Below, piece by piece: positions 8,468 to 14,400 of a DNA stretch of 14,400 nt. The translations under genes and the position numbers were made by a program. Location of the stretch: NCBI GenBank assembly GCA_945861995.1, contig CAMAWZ010000025.1, positions 1 to 14,400 on the forward strand, written 5' to 3'. Source of the stretch: Pseudorhodobacter antarcticus. GTDB lineage: Bacteria > Pseudomonadota > Alphaproteobacteria > Rhodobacterales > Rhodobacteraceae. Every line of letters starts with the position of its first letter. Position 1 is the first letter of the stretch. The notes under the pieces were generated by a model that was not told where the DNA came from, did not search any database, and worked only from the letters and a program-made list of their open reading frames with translations.

Positions 8468-8507
8468 TCTATGTCCGCCCCAACCGGGGTGATGGGGCGG
8501 GCATAGA
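8468..8507 (-). terminator. Hairpin between chvE and gguA (attenuator or mRNA-stabilising stem)
   Basis: Arms of 14 bases (8468-8481 and 8494-8507) pair with a single mismatch at 8474/8501, around a 12-base loop. The stem is rich in G:C. On the transcribed minus strand it starts 7 bases after the chvE stop codon and is followed by TTTT before the gguA ribosome site. This is the classic arrangement by which the binding-protein gene of an ABC operon is expressed more strongly than the membrane components, by partial termination or protection of the 3' end. The structure is seen; the role is inferred from that precedent. Confidence 0.7.
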
Positions 8508-8514
8508 CGCTTTG

Positions 8515-9588
8515 TTACTTCACTTGATCGGCGGTGTAATAGCCCGAACCAACCAGAACTTCTTCATAGTTGGTCAGGTTCACCGAAACAGGTTCCAGCA
8601 AATAGGATGGAACCACTTTCACGCCGTTGTCATAGGTTGACGTATCGTTGATTTCAGGCTCGCCGCCCGAAAGCAGCGCGTCTACCATCTTGACCGTCAC
8701 GCCAGCCAGCGTGCGGGTGTCTTTGAACACGGTCGAATACTGCTCGCCCGCGATCATCGATTTAACCGATGGAATTTCGGCGTCTTGGCCCGTGACGATT
8801 GGCATCATCAAATCGCCCGAACCATAGCCCACGCCCTTCAGCGAGGATAGGATACCGATCGACAGACCATCATAAGGCGACAGAGCGCCGTGGACGGGCT
8901 TGTCGCCATAGTTGGCCGACAAGATGTTATACATGAGGGCTTGGGCCACAGCGCCATCCCAACGCAGGGTGCCGACAACGTCCATGCCCACTTGGCCCGA
9001 ACCAATAACGATATCACCCGAAGCGATCAGCGGGTCTAGAACCGACATTGCGCCGTTGTAGAAGAAGAAGGCGTTGTTATCGTCTGGGCTGCCGCCGAAC
9101 AACTCGACGTTCCACGGCTTTACATCGCCAAAACACTCTTTCAGGCCTGCGACCAAGCTGGTCGCCCGCTGCACGCCAACTTTGAAGTTATCAAAGGTTG
9201 CGTAGTAATCAACGCTGCCCGAATCGCGGATCAGACGGTCATAGGCGATCACTTTGATGCCAGCGGCGGCGGCGTTATCCAAAGCGTTCGACAGCGTGGT
9301 GCCATCAATTGCCGCAATAACCAGAACCTTCACACCCTTAGTGATCATGTTTTCGATCTGGGCCAACTGGTTTGGAATGTCATCTTCTGCGTATTGCAGA
9401 TCGGTGCCATAGCCTGCTTCGGTGAACTGCTTCACCATCGAATCACCGTCCGAAATCCAGCGGGACGACGATTTTGTTGGCATAGAAATACCAACGGTGC
9501 CTTTATCTTGGGCAAAGGAAACTGCGGGTGCGCCGATCATGGATGCAGCAACGCCCAGCGCCAAAAGCGCGCGTCTGGATAGTGTCAT
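8515..9588 (-). CDS. chvE: Multiple-sugar-binding periplasmic protein ChvE
   Basis: This 357-residue precursor of a periplasmic aldose-binding protein closely resembles Agrobacterium ChvE along its whole length. A signal peptide covers residues 1-26, with cleavage expected after PAVSFA and before QDKG. The mature protein shows the MPTKSSSRW (36-44), YAEDDIPNQL (66-75), AYDRLIR (115-121), FGGSPDDNN (164-172), LSPYDGLSIG (236-245) and TGQDAEIPS (266-274) segments that line the sugar cleft in this family. It delivers arabinose, galactose or related aldoses to GguAB. In Agrobacterium ChvE also signals to the VirA sensor, but nothing in this window suggests that role. The start ATG at 9588 follows a strong GGGAGGA site. 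The frame continues 16 codons upstream without family resemblance. The signal peptide has a twin arginine (SRRALLAL). It is the first gene of the operon and faces the LysR gene across a 130-base gap. Confidence 0.95.
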   Translation of the reverse strand: MTLSRRALLALGVAASMIGAPAVSFAQDKGTVGISMPTKSSSRWISDGDSMVKQFTEAGYGTDLQYAEDDIPNQLAQIENMITKGVKVLVIAAIDGTTLSNALDNAAAAGIKVIAYDRLIRDSGSVDYYATFDNFKVGVQRATSLVAGLKECFGDVKPWNVELFGGSPDDNNAFFFYNGAMSVLDPLIASGDIVIGSGQVGMDVVGTLRWDGAVAQALMYNILSANYGDKPVHGALSPYDGLSIGILSSLKGVGYGSGDLMMPIVTGQDAEIPSVKSMIAGEQYSTVFKDTRTLAGVTVKMVDALLSGGEPEINDTSTYDNGVKVVPSYLLEPVSVNLTNYEEVLVGSGYYTADQVK

Positions 9589-9718
9589 GGTTCCTCCCAG
9601 TGTCGCAAAGCGACTGACAATTAACCTGCGGGCCAACGCCGCAAGGTGGACGGACTCTTGTCATTGGCATTTATATCCGTCAAATCATGTTTAAGCATGA
9701 ATATATATCGAAAATGAT
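9589..9718. promoter_or_regulatory. Divergent regulatory region between chvE and the LysR-type gene
   Basis: This 130-base gap must carry the promoters of the sugar operon (minus) and of the regulator (plus). Its right third is AT-rich, unlike the surroundings. It holds a 16-base near-palindrome TCATGTTTAAGCATGA (9685-9700, one mismatched pair) with T-N11-A spacing usual for LysR-type sites. A second dyad, ATATC-N6-GATAT (9705-9720), reaches into the regulator's start codon. On the minus strand a TTGACG (9683-9678) could be a -35 element, but no convincing -10 follows at 16-18 bases, so I do not assign exact promoters. A short stem GTCGC-AAA-GCGAC (9602-9614) lies just upstream of the chvE ribosome site. 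Binding of the LysR protein here is inferred from the divergent layout. Confidence 0.6.
9592..9598 (-). promoter_or_regulatory. Ribosome binding site of chvE
   Basis: The minus strand reads GGGAGGA then ACC then ATG (9588). It is the strongest Shine-Dalgarno match in the operon and fixes the start of the precursor at the signal peptide, excluding the longer open frame. Confidence 0.75.
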
Positions 9719-10675
9719 ATGACTAATCCAAACTTACACAACATCTTAATGTCTAGGGGGCTTAAGCTGTCACATCTGCGGATGATGGCGGCTTTTGCCG
9801 ATACGGCGCATATTGGGCAGGCGGCCCATGCACTGGGAATTACGCAGCCCGCCGCCTCGCGGCTGTTGGCCGAGGTGGAAAAGATTTGCGGCTATGCGGT
9901 GCATATTCGGTCGGGCCGCGGTGTGGAACTGACCGAGGTTGGCCGCGCCCTAGCGGCGCGGGCGGCGCGGATATTGATGGAGTTGCGCGACACCGCCCAC
10001 GAGGTTGACGCATTTGGCAAAGGCAGTTTCGGCCAAGTGTCGATTGGCGCGGTGACAGCACCAGCGCTGGATATTGTTTTGCCTGCCGTGCGGGAAGCAC
10101 GTTTTGCTTATCCGAATATTCAAATTGATGTGGCAGTTGCGCCTTCGGATATTCTGTTTGGCCAGCTTTTGGATGGCAAGATGGATTTCATCATTGCCCG
10201 TATTCCCGCAGGGGCCGACGCAAGCGCAGTTATCGCCCAAGAGGTGGCGGCCGAGCCTGTAGAATTGGTCGTGCGCAGATCGCATCCTTTGGCACAGAAG
10301 CCCGATTTAACGATGCAAGATTTGACTGTATTTGATTGGGTGCTGCCCAGCCGCGGGATTCCCTTGGCAGATGCTGTTTTCGCGCGCATTGCGCAACTTG
10401 GATATCCGCCGCCCAGCCAGCGGCTGACCACCTCTTCGTTTTTGCTAACGCTGGCGCTGCTTCAGCAAAGCAATGCTATCGCGCCGCTATCGTCGGCAGT
10501 GGCCGCGCAATTTGCGGGGGATGGCGATAGCGCTTTGGTGCGCCTGAAAACCGATCTTGGCATTGCCGAGTTGCCGTTTAGTATTCTGACACGGCGCGAA
10601 GGGGCAATGCCGCTGGCCGCGCGCAATGTGCTGGATATTGTGCATGGGTTTCTGGCGCGTCAAAACAGTGTCTAA
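9719..10675 (+). CDS. LysR-type transcriptional regulator of the sugar operon (GbpR-like)
   Basis: This 318-residue LysR-family regulator has an N-terminal winged helix-turn-helix (about residues 18-76) with AAHALGITQPAASRLLAEVE (36-55) as the recognition segment. It is followed by an effector-binding domain of the periplasmic-binding-protein fold. It is transcribed away from chvE, the same layout as gbpR in Agrobacterium, where that LysR protein controls chvE in response to arabinose, galactose or fucose. The same role is inferred here but not shown. No clear ribosome site precedes ATG 9719; an in-frame ATG at 9749 (MSRGLKLSHL) is a plausible alternative start that would leave the nearby dyad (9705-9720) outside the coding region. 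Its stop codon overlaps that of the convergent LuxR-type gene, and the last codons form one arm of a bidirectional terminator. Confidence 0.88.
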   Translation: MTNPNLHNILMSRGLKLSHLRMMAAFADTAHIGQAAHALGITQPAASRLLAEVEKICGYAVHIRSGRGVELTEVGRALAARAARILMELRDTAHEVDAFGKGSFGQVSIGAVTAPALDIVLPAVREARFAYPNIQIDVAVAPSDILFGQLLDGKMDFIIARIPAGADASAVIAQEVAAEPVELVVRRSHPLAQKPDLTMQDLTVFDWVLPSRGIPLADAVFARIAQLGYPPPSQRLTTSSFLLTLALLQQSNAIAPLSSAVAAQFAGDGDSALVRLKTDLGIAELPFSILTRREGAMPLAARNVLDIVHGFLARQNSV

Positions 10676-10697
10676 AGCAGCCTGTAGACACTGTTTT
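10662..10697. terminator. Bidirectional intrinsic terminator inside the convergent coding ends
   Basis: Arms AAAACAGTGTCTA (10662-10674) and TAGACACTGTTTT (10685-10697) are perfect 13-base reverse complements around a 10-base loop. Read in either direction the stem ends in TTTT, so it fits an intrinsic terminator for both the LysR-type gene (plus) and the LuxR-type gene (minus). It lies within coding sequence: the left arm holds the last codons and stop of the LysR-type gene, and the right arm holds codons of the LuxR-type gene just before its stop. Confidence 0.8.
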
Positions 10698-11613
10698 CGA
10701 TACGGCGAACGACCTCGACCTGCCCTGCTGCACCCAATTTGGCGTAAAGCTGTTTCGAATAGTGGCGCGCGGTTTCTACTGTAAATCCCAGCGCCGCGCC
10801 CGCCTGCGCGATAGTTTTGCCGCCCGCCAGTTCAGCGGCAAATCGCGCCTCGTTTGGGGTTAGGGCGAAAATGTCGGCCAGTATTGGCCATGCCTGATCT
10901 GGGGCTGGTTTGGCATGCAGCAGATAAAGAATCGCAACCGCGCCATGCGCCGAAAATGGCACCAAAAGCGCTTGGCGCGACCCAATGATCATGGCCATTG
11001 GTTTGGTGTTTTGACCTTGTGCATAAGATGAAATCTGCTGGGTCAATTGGCGCTGCGCGGTTTGGGCAAGGCGCAGTTTATCCCCGATCAAAAGACCCAG
11101 CGGCACTGTATCGCTGGTCAAAATCGCAGCTCCGTTGCCGCCCAGCAAAACCCAAGAAATTCCCAAGCGATCTGCCATATTCTGCGCTGCTGATTGGCCC
11201 GCCAGCGCTCGCTCTTGCCGCCAGAACTGCGCCGCCGCTAGGGCGATATGCGGCGCAAGACCAGACAGCACGGCTGAAGTGGATGACGCAAAATCGTCGC
11301 CCTGCCGCACCACAATAACCCAAGCATCACCGCCACCTTCGGCGCGCACGCGCAGGGCGCGAAAGGGCTGCGCTGCGGCCATGTCATCGCCCGAATAAGG
11401 CCGCAGATAGCGCATCCGCGCCAAGGCGTCACCAGTAAGTGGAAGCGCGCCCTGGCCGAAAGCTTGGGGCAGTTCGCCTTCGCGCTGCGCCACCAGATGT
11501 GCAACCGTCGCCCCAGTGCGGGCCGCGAGCGCGCGCAGAAATCCCGTCCACGCAGGAGAGTCCTGCGCGCTGCGGTATAGAGCAACCAAAATATCACTGT
11601 CATCCGCTCTCAT
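10672..11613 (-). CDS. LuxR-type helix-turn-helix transcriptional regulator
   Basis: This 313-residue protein has a C-terminal LuxR/GerE-type HTH (about residues 251-305). The conserved frame reads LTPNEARFAAELAGGKTIAQ, then GFTVETARHYSKQLYAKLG, with the acidic residue of the usual LTxxE entry. The N-terminal 240 residues show two possible ligand or sensor segments but no recognisable autoinducer-binding, receiver or ATPase domain, so the signal is unknown. It faces away from cysD, which makes it a candidate regulator of sulfate activation, though it could control only itself or distant genes. ATG 11613 is used here. A TTG at 11631 has GGGAGG upstream with only 3-4 bases of spacing, adds six residues, and is a real alternative. 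Its 3' end overlaps the LysR-type gene by 4 bases. Confidence 0.82.
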   Translation of the reverse strand: MRADDSDILVALYRSAQDSPAWTGFLRALAARTGATVAHLVAQREGELPQAFGQGALPLTGDALARMRYLRPYSGDDMAAAQPFRALRVRAEGGGDAWVIVVRQGDDFASSTSAVLSGLAPHIALAAAQFWRQERALAGQSAAQNMADRLGISWVLLGGNGAAILTSDTVPLGLLIGDKLRLAQTAQRQLTQQISSYAQGQNTKPMAMIIGSRQALLVPFSAHGAVAILYLLHAKPAPDQAWPILADIFALTPNEARFAAELAGGKTIAQAGAALGFTVETARHYSKQLYAKLGAAGQVEVVRRIENSVYRLL

Positions 11614-11705
11614 TTCGCGGAAATAGCACAAATACCTCCCATATGGGAGGTAAATTTGCCGCCGCCGCCCCTAAATGCAACGCAGATCAATTAGATGAGC
11701 ATCCC
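11614..11705. promoter_or_regulatory. Divergent region between the LuxR-type gene and cysD
   Basis: This 92-base gap must hold the promoter of cysDNC and probably that of the LuxR-type gene. Its main feature is a perfect 20-bp palindrome at 11633-11652. A GCC-rich stretch (11658-11670) follows. No good Shine-Dalgarno sequence precedes cysD; the bases before its ATG read GATGAGCATCCC. I see no convincing -35/-10 pair and no known riboswitch pattern. Confidence 0.45.
11633..11652. promoter_or_regulatory. Perfect 20-bp palindrome, candidate operator
   Basis: TACCTCCCATATGGGAGGTA is its own exact reverse complement, centred between 11642 and 11643. It lies 53 bases before the cysD start and 19 bases before the LuxR-type ATG (2 bases before the alternative TTG). 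The ACCT...AGGT ends recall lux-box-type dyads bound by LuxR-family HTH dimers, though this site is 18 bases between those ends rather than 20. GGGAGGT appears on both strands and could also serve as a ribosome site for the TTG start. Confidence 0.6.
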
Positions 11706-12608
11706 ATGACCCAATCTTTGACCCACCTGCGCCGCCTAGAGGCCGAGTCGATCCATATCTTGCGCGAAGTTGTGGCAGAGGCTGAACGCCCCGTCATGCT
11801 GTATTCCATCGGCAAAGACAGCGCTGTTATGCTGCACTTGGCGAAAAAGGCGTTCTACCCCGCGCCGCCGCCATTCCCGCTGCTGCACGTCGATACCACA
11901 TGGAAATTCCGCGAGATGTACGCCCTGCGGTCAAAGGCTGCCGGCGAGGCGGGAATGCAGCTGCTTGTGCACCAAAACCCCGAGGCCAAAGCCCGCGGGA
12001 TCAACCCCTTTGATCACGGCCCAGTGCACACTGATATGTGGAAAACCGAAGGTCTGAAACAGGCGCTTGATCTGCACGGCTTTGATGCTGCCTTTGGTGG
12101 CGCGCGCCGCGACGAGGAAAAATCCCGCGCCAAGGAACGTGTGTTTTCATTCCGCACCGCCAACCACCGCTGGGACCCCAAAAACCAGCGCCCCGAATTG
12201 TGGCACCTGTATAACGCGCGCAAAGCCAAGGGCGAATCAATGCGGGTCTTCCCGATTTCGAATTGGACAGAGCTGGACATCTGGCAATACATCCATCTGG
12301 AAGGCATTGAAATTGTTCCCCTGTATTTCAGCGCCCCGCGCCCCACGGTGGAACGTGACGGCCTGACGCTGATGGTGGATGATGACCGCTTTCCGCTGAA
12401 CCCAGGCGAAGTGCCAGTGATGAAATCGATCCGTTTTCGCACGCTGGGCTGCTATCCGCTGACAGGCGCTGTAGAAAGCACTGCCAAAACGCTGCCCGAA
12501 GTTATTCAAGAAATGCTGCTGACCACCACATCCGAACGGCAAGGCCGCGCGATTGACAAAGACCAAGCCGCATCGATGGAGAAAAAGAAACAAGAGGGGT
12601 ATTTCTGA
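11706..12608 (+). CDS. cysD: Sulfate adenylyltransferase subunit 2
   Basis: This 300-residue catalytic subunit of ATP sulfurylase joins sulfate and ATP to give APS and pyrophosphate, driven by GTP hydrolysis in CysN. The PP-loop SIGKDS (34-39) marks the N-type ATP pyrophosphatase fold. Further family segments are LLHVDTTWKFREMY (59-72), GGARRDEEKSRAKER (131-145), the FRTANHRWDPKNQRPELW region (149-166) and a C-terminal FRTLGCYPLTGA (244-255), followed by TTTSERQGRAIDKD. Length is normal. ATG 11706 is chosen because homologues begin just before the HLRRLEAESIHI segment; the same frame runs far upstream without resemblance. The stop codon overlaps the cysN start by one base (TGATG), typical of coupled subunits. 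It is the first gene of a cysD-cysNC operon read away from the LuxR-type gene. Confidence 0.95.
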   Translation: MTQSLTHLRRLEAESIHILREVVAEAERPVMLYSIGKDSAVMLHLAKKAFYPAPPPFPLLHVDTTWKFREMYALRSKAAGEAGMQLLVHQNPEAKARGINPFDHGPVHTDMWKTEGLKQALDLHGFDAAFGGARRDEEKSRAKERVFSFRTANHRWDPKNQRPELWHLYNARKAKGESMRVFPISNWTELDIWQYIHLEGIEIVPLYFSAPRPTVERDGLTLMVDDDRFPLNPGEVPVMKSIRFRTLGCYPLTGAVESTAKTLPEVIQEMLLTTTSERQGRAIDKDQAASMEKKKQEGYF

Positions 12609-14400
12609 TGAGCCAGATTTACAAAACCGACGATCTGATCGCGTCTGACATCGACGCCTATCTTGAAGTGCATCAGCACAAGACAATGCTGCGGTTTATC
12701 ACCTGCGGGTCGGTGGATGATGGTAAATCCACGCTGATTGGCCGCCTTTTGTATGACAGCAAGATGATCTTTGAAGATCAACTTGCCGCATTGGAGGCCG
12801 ACAGCAAAAAGGTGGGCACGCAGGGCCAAGAAATTGACTTCGCCCTTTTGGTGGATGGTCTGGCGGCCGAGCGGGAACAGGGCATTACCATTGACGTGGC
12901 CTACCGCTTTTTCGCGACGGAAAAGCGTAAGTTTATCGTGGCCGACACCCCGGGCCATGAACAATACACCCGCAATATGGTGACGGGCGCATCCACTGCC
13001 GATTTGGCTGTGATCTTGATTGACGCGCGCAAAGGCGTGCTGACCCAAACGCGCCGCCACAGCTATCTGGTAAAGCTGATTGGCATCAAGAATGTGGTGC
13101 TGGCGGTGAACAAGATGGATTTGGTGGGCTATGACAAAGCCGTCTATGAAGCGATTGTCGCCGATTATACTGCCTTTGCCGCCAGCATTGGCATTACCGA
13201 TTTTACGTCTATGCCGATTTCGGGGTTTAAGGGCGACAACATTACGGCAAACAGTGACCATATGCCTTGGTATCACGGCCCTGCCCTGCTGCCGCATCTG
13301 GAAACGGTTGAGGTGGACGCAACCAGCGACCAAGCCAAGCCGTTCCGTATGCCTGTGCAGTGGGTCAACCGCCCCAACTTAGATTTTCGCGGTTTTGCGG
13401 GGCTGATTGCCACGGGCACAATTGCCCAAGGCGACGAGATCAGGGTGCTGCCTTCGGGTAAAACATCCACCATCTCGCGCATTGTGACGCTGGACGGTGA
13501 TTTGCAGCAGGCGGTGGCGGGCCAATCGGTGACGCTATGCTTTGCAGACGAGATCGACTGTTCGCGCGGGCAGGTGATTACTGCCGCCAACGCGCCAACC
13601 GAAGTGTCTGACCAGTTTGAAACCACCATAGTCTGGATGGACGAGGCAGAAATGCTGCCAGGTCGGCCCTATTGGCTGAAAATTGGCACGCAAACAGTAT
13701 CGGCCACCGTGGGCCAGCCAAAATATCAGGTCAACGTCAATACGATGGAGCATTTGGCCGCAAAAACCTTGGATCTTAACGCAATCGGCGTGTGCAACAT
13801 CACCACCGACCGCGCCATTCCGTTCGAGGCCTATGCCCATAACCATGATCTGGGTGGGTTCATCCTGATTGATAAGATGACCAATGCCACTGTGGCGGCG
13901 GGCATGATCCACTTCTCGCTGCGGCGGGCGCAAAATGTGCATTGGCAGGCCACCGACATTTCGCGCGAACACCACGCAGGGATTAAAAACCAAAAGCCTG
14001 CTGTATTGTGGCTGACAGGTCTGTCGGGTGCGGGAAAATCGACAATTGCCAATATTGTCGAACGCAAACTGGCGCGGATGAACCGCCATACCTTCCTTTT
14101 GGACGGCGATAACGTGCGCCACGGGCTGAACAAAGACCTTGGCTTTACCGACGCCGACCGCGTCGAGAACATCCGCCGTGTGGGCGAAGTGGCCAAACTG
14201 ATGACAGATGCGGGCCTGATTGTGATCACCGCCTTTATCTCGCCCTTCCGCGCGGAACGCGACATGGTGCGCGCGATGATGCAACCAGGTGAGTTCATCG
14301 AAATACATATCGACACGACGCTGGACGAGGCGGAAAAACGCGATGTGAAGGGTCTGTACAAAAAGGCACGTTCTGGGCAACTTAAGAATTTTACGGGCAT
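12608..14400 (+). CDS. cysN: Bifunctional sulfate adenylyltransferase subunit 1 / adenylylsulfate kinase (CysN-CysC fusion), 3' end beyond window
   Basis: The visible 597 codons encode a CysN GTPase fused to APS kinase. The GTPase domain has G1 GSVDDGKS (34-41), the G3 motif DTPGHEQ (113-119) and G4 NKMD (168-171), followed by EF-Tu-like beta-barrel domains (about 245-440). After a short linker (ISREHHAGIKNQKP, 451-464) the APS kinase domain begins, with Walker A GLSGAGKS (471-478), DGDNVRHGLN (499-508), ITAFISPF (540-547) and KGLYKKARSG (581-590). The window ends near NFTGI, roughly two thirds of the way through the kinase. CysN drives ATP sulfurylase with CysD; the kinase phosphorylates APS to PAPS. 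NC fusions are common in alphaproteobacteria and many other bacteria. No stop or frameshift is seen. The start shares one base with the cysD stop. Confidence 0.95.
   Translation, partial: MSQIYKTDDLIASDIDAYLEVHQHKTMLRFITCGSVDDGKSTLIGRLLYDSKMIFEDQLAALEADSKKVGTQGQEIDFALLVDGLAAEREQGITIDVAYRFFATEKRKFIVADTPGHEQYTRNMVTGASTADLAVILIDARKGVLTQTRRHSYLVKLIGIKNVVLAVNKMDLVGYDKAVYEAIVADYTAFAASIGITDFTSMPISGFKGDNITANSDHMPWYHGPALLPHLETVEVDATSDQAKPFRMPVQWVNRPNLDFRGFAGLIATGTIAQGDEIRVLPSGKTSTISRIVTLDGDLQQAVAGQSVTLCFADEIDCSRGQVITAANAPTEVSDQFETTIVWMDEAEMLPGRPYWLKIGTQTVSATVGQPKYQVNVNTMEHLAAKTLDLNAIGVCNITTDRAIPFEAYAHNHDLGGFILIDKMTNATVAAGMIHFSLRRAQNVHWQATDISREHHAGIKNQKPAVLWLTGLSGAGKSTIANIVERKLARMNRHTFLLDGDNVRHGLNKDLGFTDADRVENIRRVGEVAKLMTDAGLIVITAFISPFRAERDMVRAMMQPGEFIEIHIDTTLDEAEKRDVKGLYKKARSGQLKNFTG

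Noticed and set aside
11439..11705. Upstream extension of cysD to 11439
   Set aside because: It is antisense to the LuxR-type gene and low in family resemblance. CysD homologues begin near MTQSLTHLRRLE.
11993..12003. Possible lux-type quorum-sensing circuit suggested by the LuxR-like HTH and the lux-box-like palindrome
   Set aside because: No LuxI synthase is present in the window and the regulator has no recognisable autoinducer domain. The HTH type alone does not imply quorum sensing.
12506..14380. Long minus-strand open frames (12506-13333 and 13535-14380) opposite cysD and cysNC
   Set aside because: They are antisense to CysD and CysNC, whose motifs are unmistakable, and their translations look like reverse-strand shadow composition.

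Overview
The window looks like chromosomal DNA of an alphaproteobacterium, most likely a member of the Rhodobacterales (roseobacter-type). The basis is a moderately high GC content with strong GCC/GGC codon use, a ChvE-GguAB sugar transporter, a fused CysNC sulfate-activation protein and an AFG1/ZapE ATPase with an alphaproteobacterial N-terminus. I saw no tRNA, rRNA, insertion sequence, CRISPR array or phage gene. Almost every base is either coding or in short regulatory gaps, the longest being 130 bases.

Layout. (1) Positions 1-451, minus: 5' part of zapE. (2) Positions 483-9588, minus: one tightly packed seven-gene sugar operon, transcribed right to left: chvE (periplasmic sugar-binding protein), gguA (ATPase), gguB (permease), gguC/araD1 (FAH-fold enzyme), L-arabinonate dehydratase, L-arabinose/D-galactose 1-dehydrogenase, and 2-oxoglutarate semialdehyde dehydrogenase. 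Gaps are 0-33 bases, except for 61 bases between chvE and gguA, which hold a strong hairpin. (3) Position 9719-10675, plus: a divergent LysR-type regulator, placed like gbpR of Agrobacterium. (4) Position 10672-11613, minus: a LuxR-type HTH regulator, convergent with and overlapping the LysR gene by 4 bases. (5) Positions 11706-14400, plus: cysD and a cysN-cysC fusion that runs off the right edge.

How the genes work together. The operon encodes uptake of an aldose through ChvE-GguAB and non-phosphorylative oxidation of a pentose. L-arabinose goes to the lactone, L-arabinonate, 2-keto-3-deoxy-L-arabinonate, 2-oxoglutarate semialdehyde and then 2-oxoglutarate. Every step has a candidate enzyme here except lactone hydrolysis. 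The semialdehyde-forming dehydration is assigned to the FAH-fold GguC by position, because the DapA-like enzyme of Azospirillum is absent. CysD and CysNC make APS and PAPS from sulfate; the LuxR-type gene upstream faces away from them across a perfect 20-bp palindrome.

The most distinctive signals are non-coding or dual-coding. A 13-bp perfect inverted repeat with T-tracts on both strands forms a bidirectional terminator inside the coding ends of the two convergent regulators, and makes both proteins end in or near the same Asn-Ser-Val. The 20-bp palindrome upstream of cysD is the second. I found no clearly new multi-gene system; the gene content is a coherent variant of known pathways.
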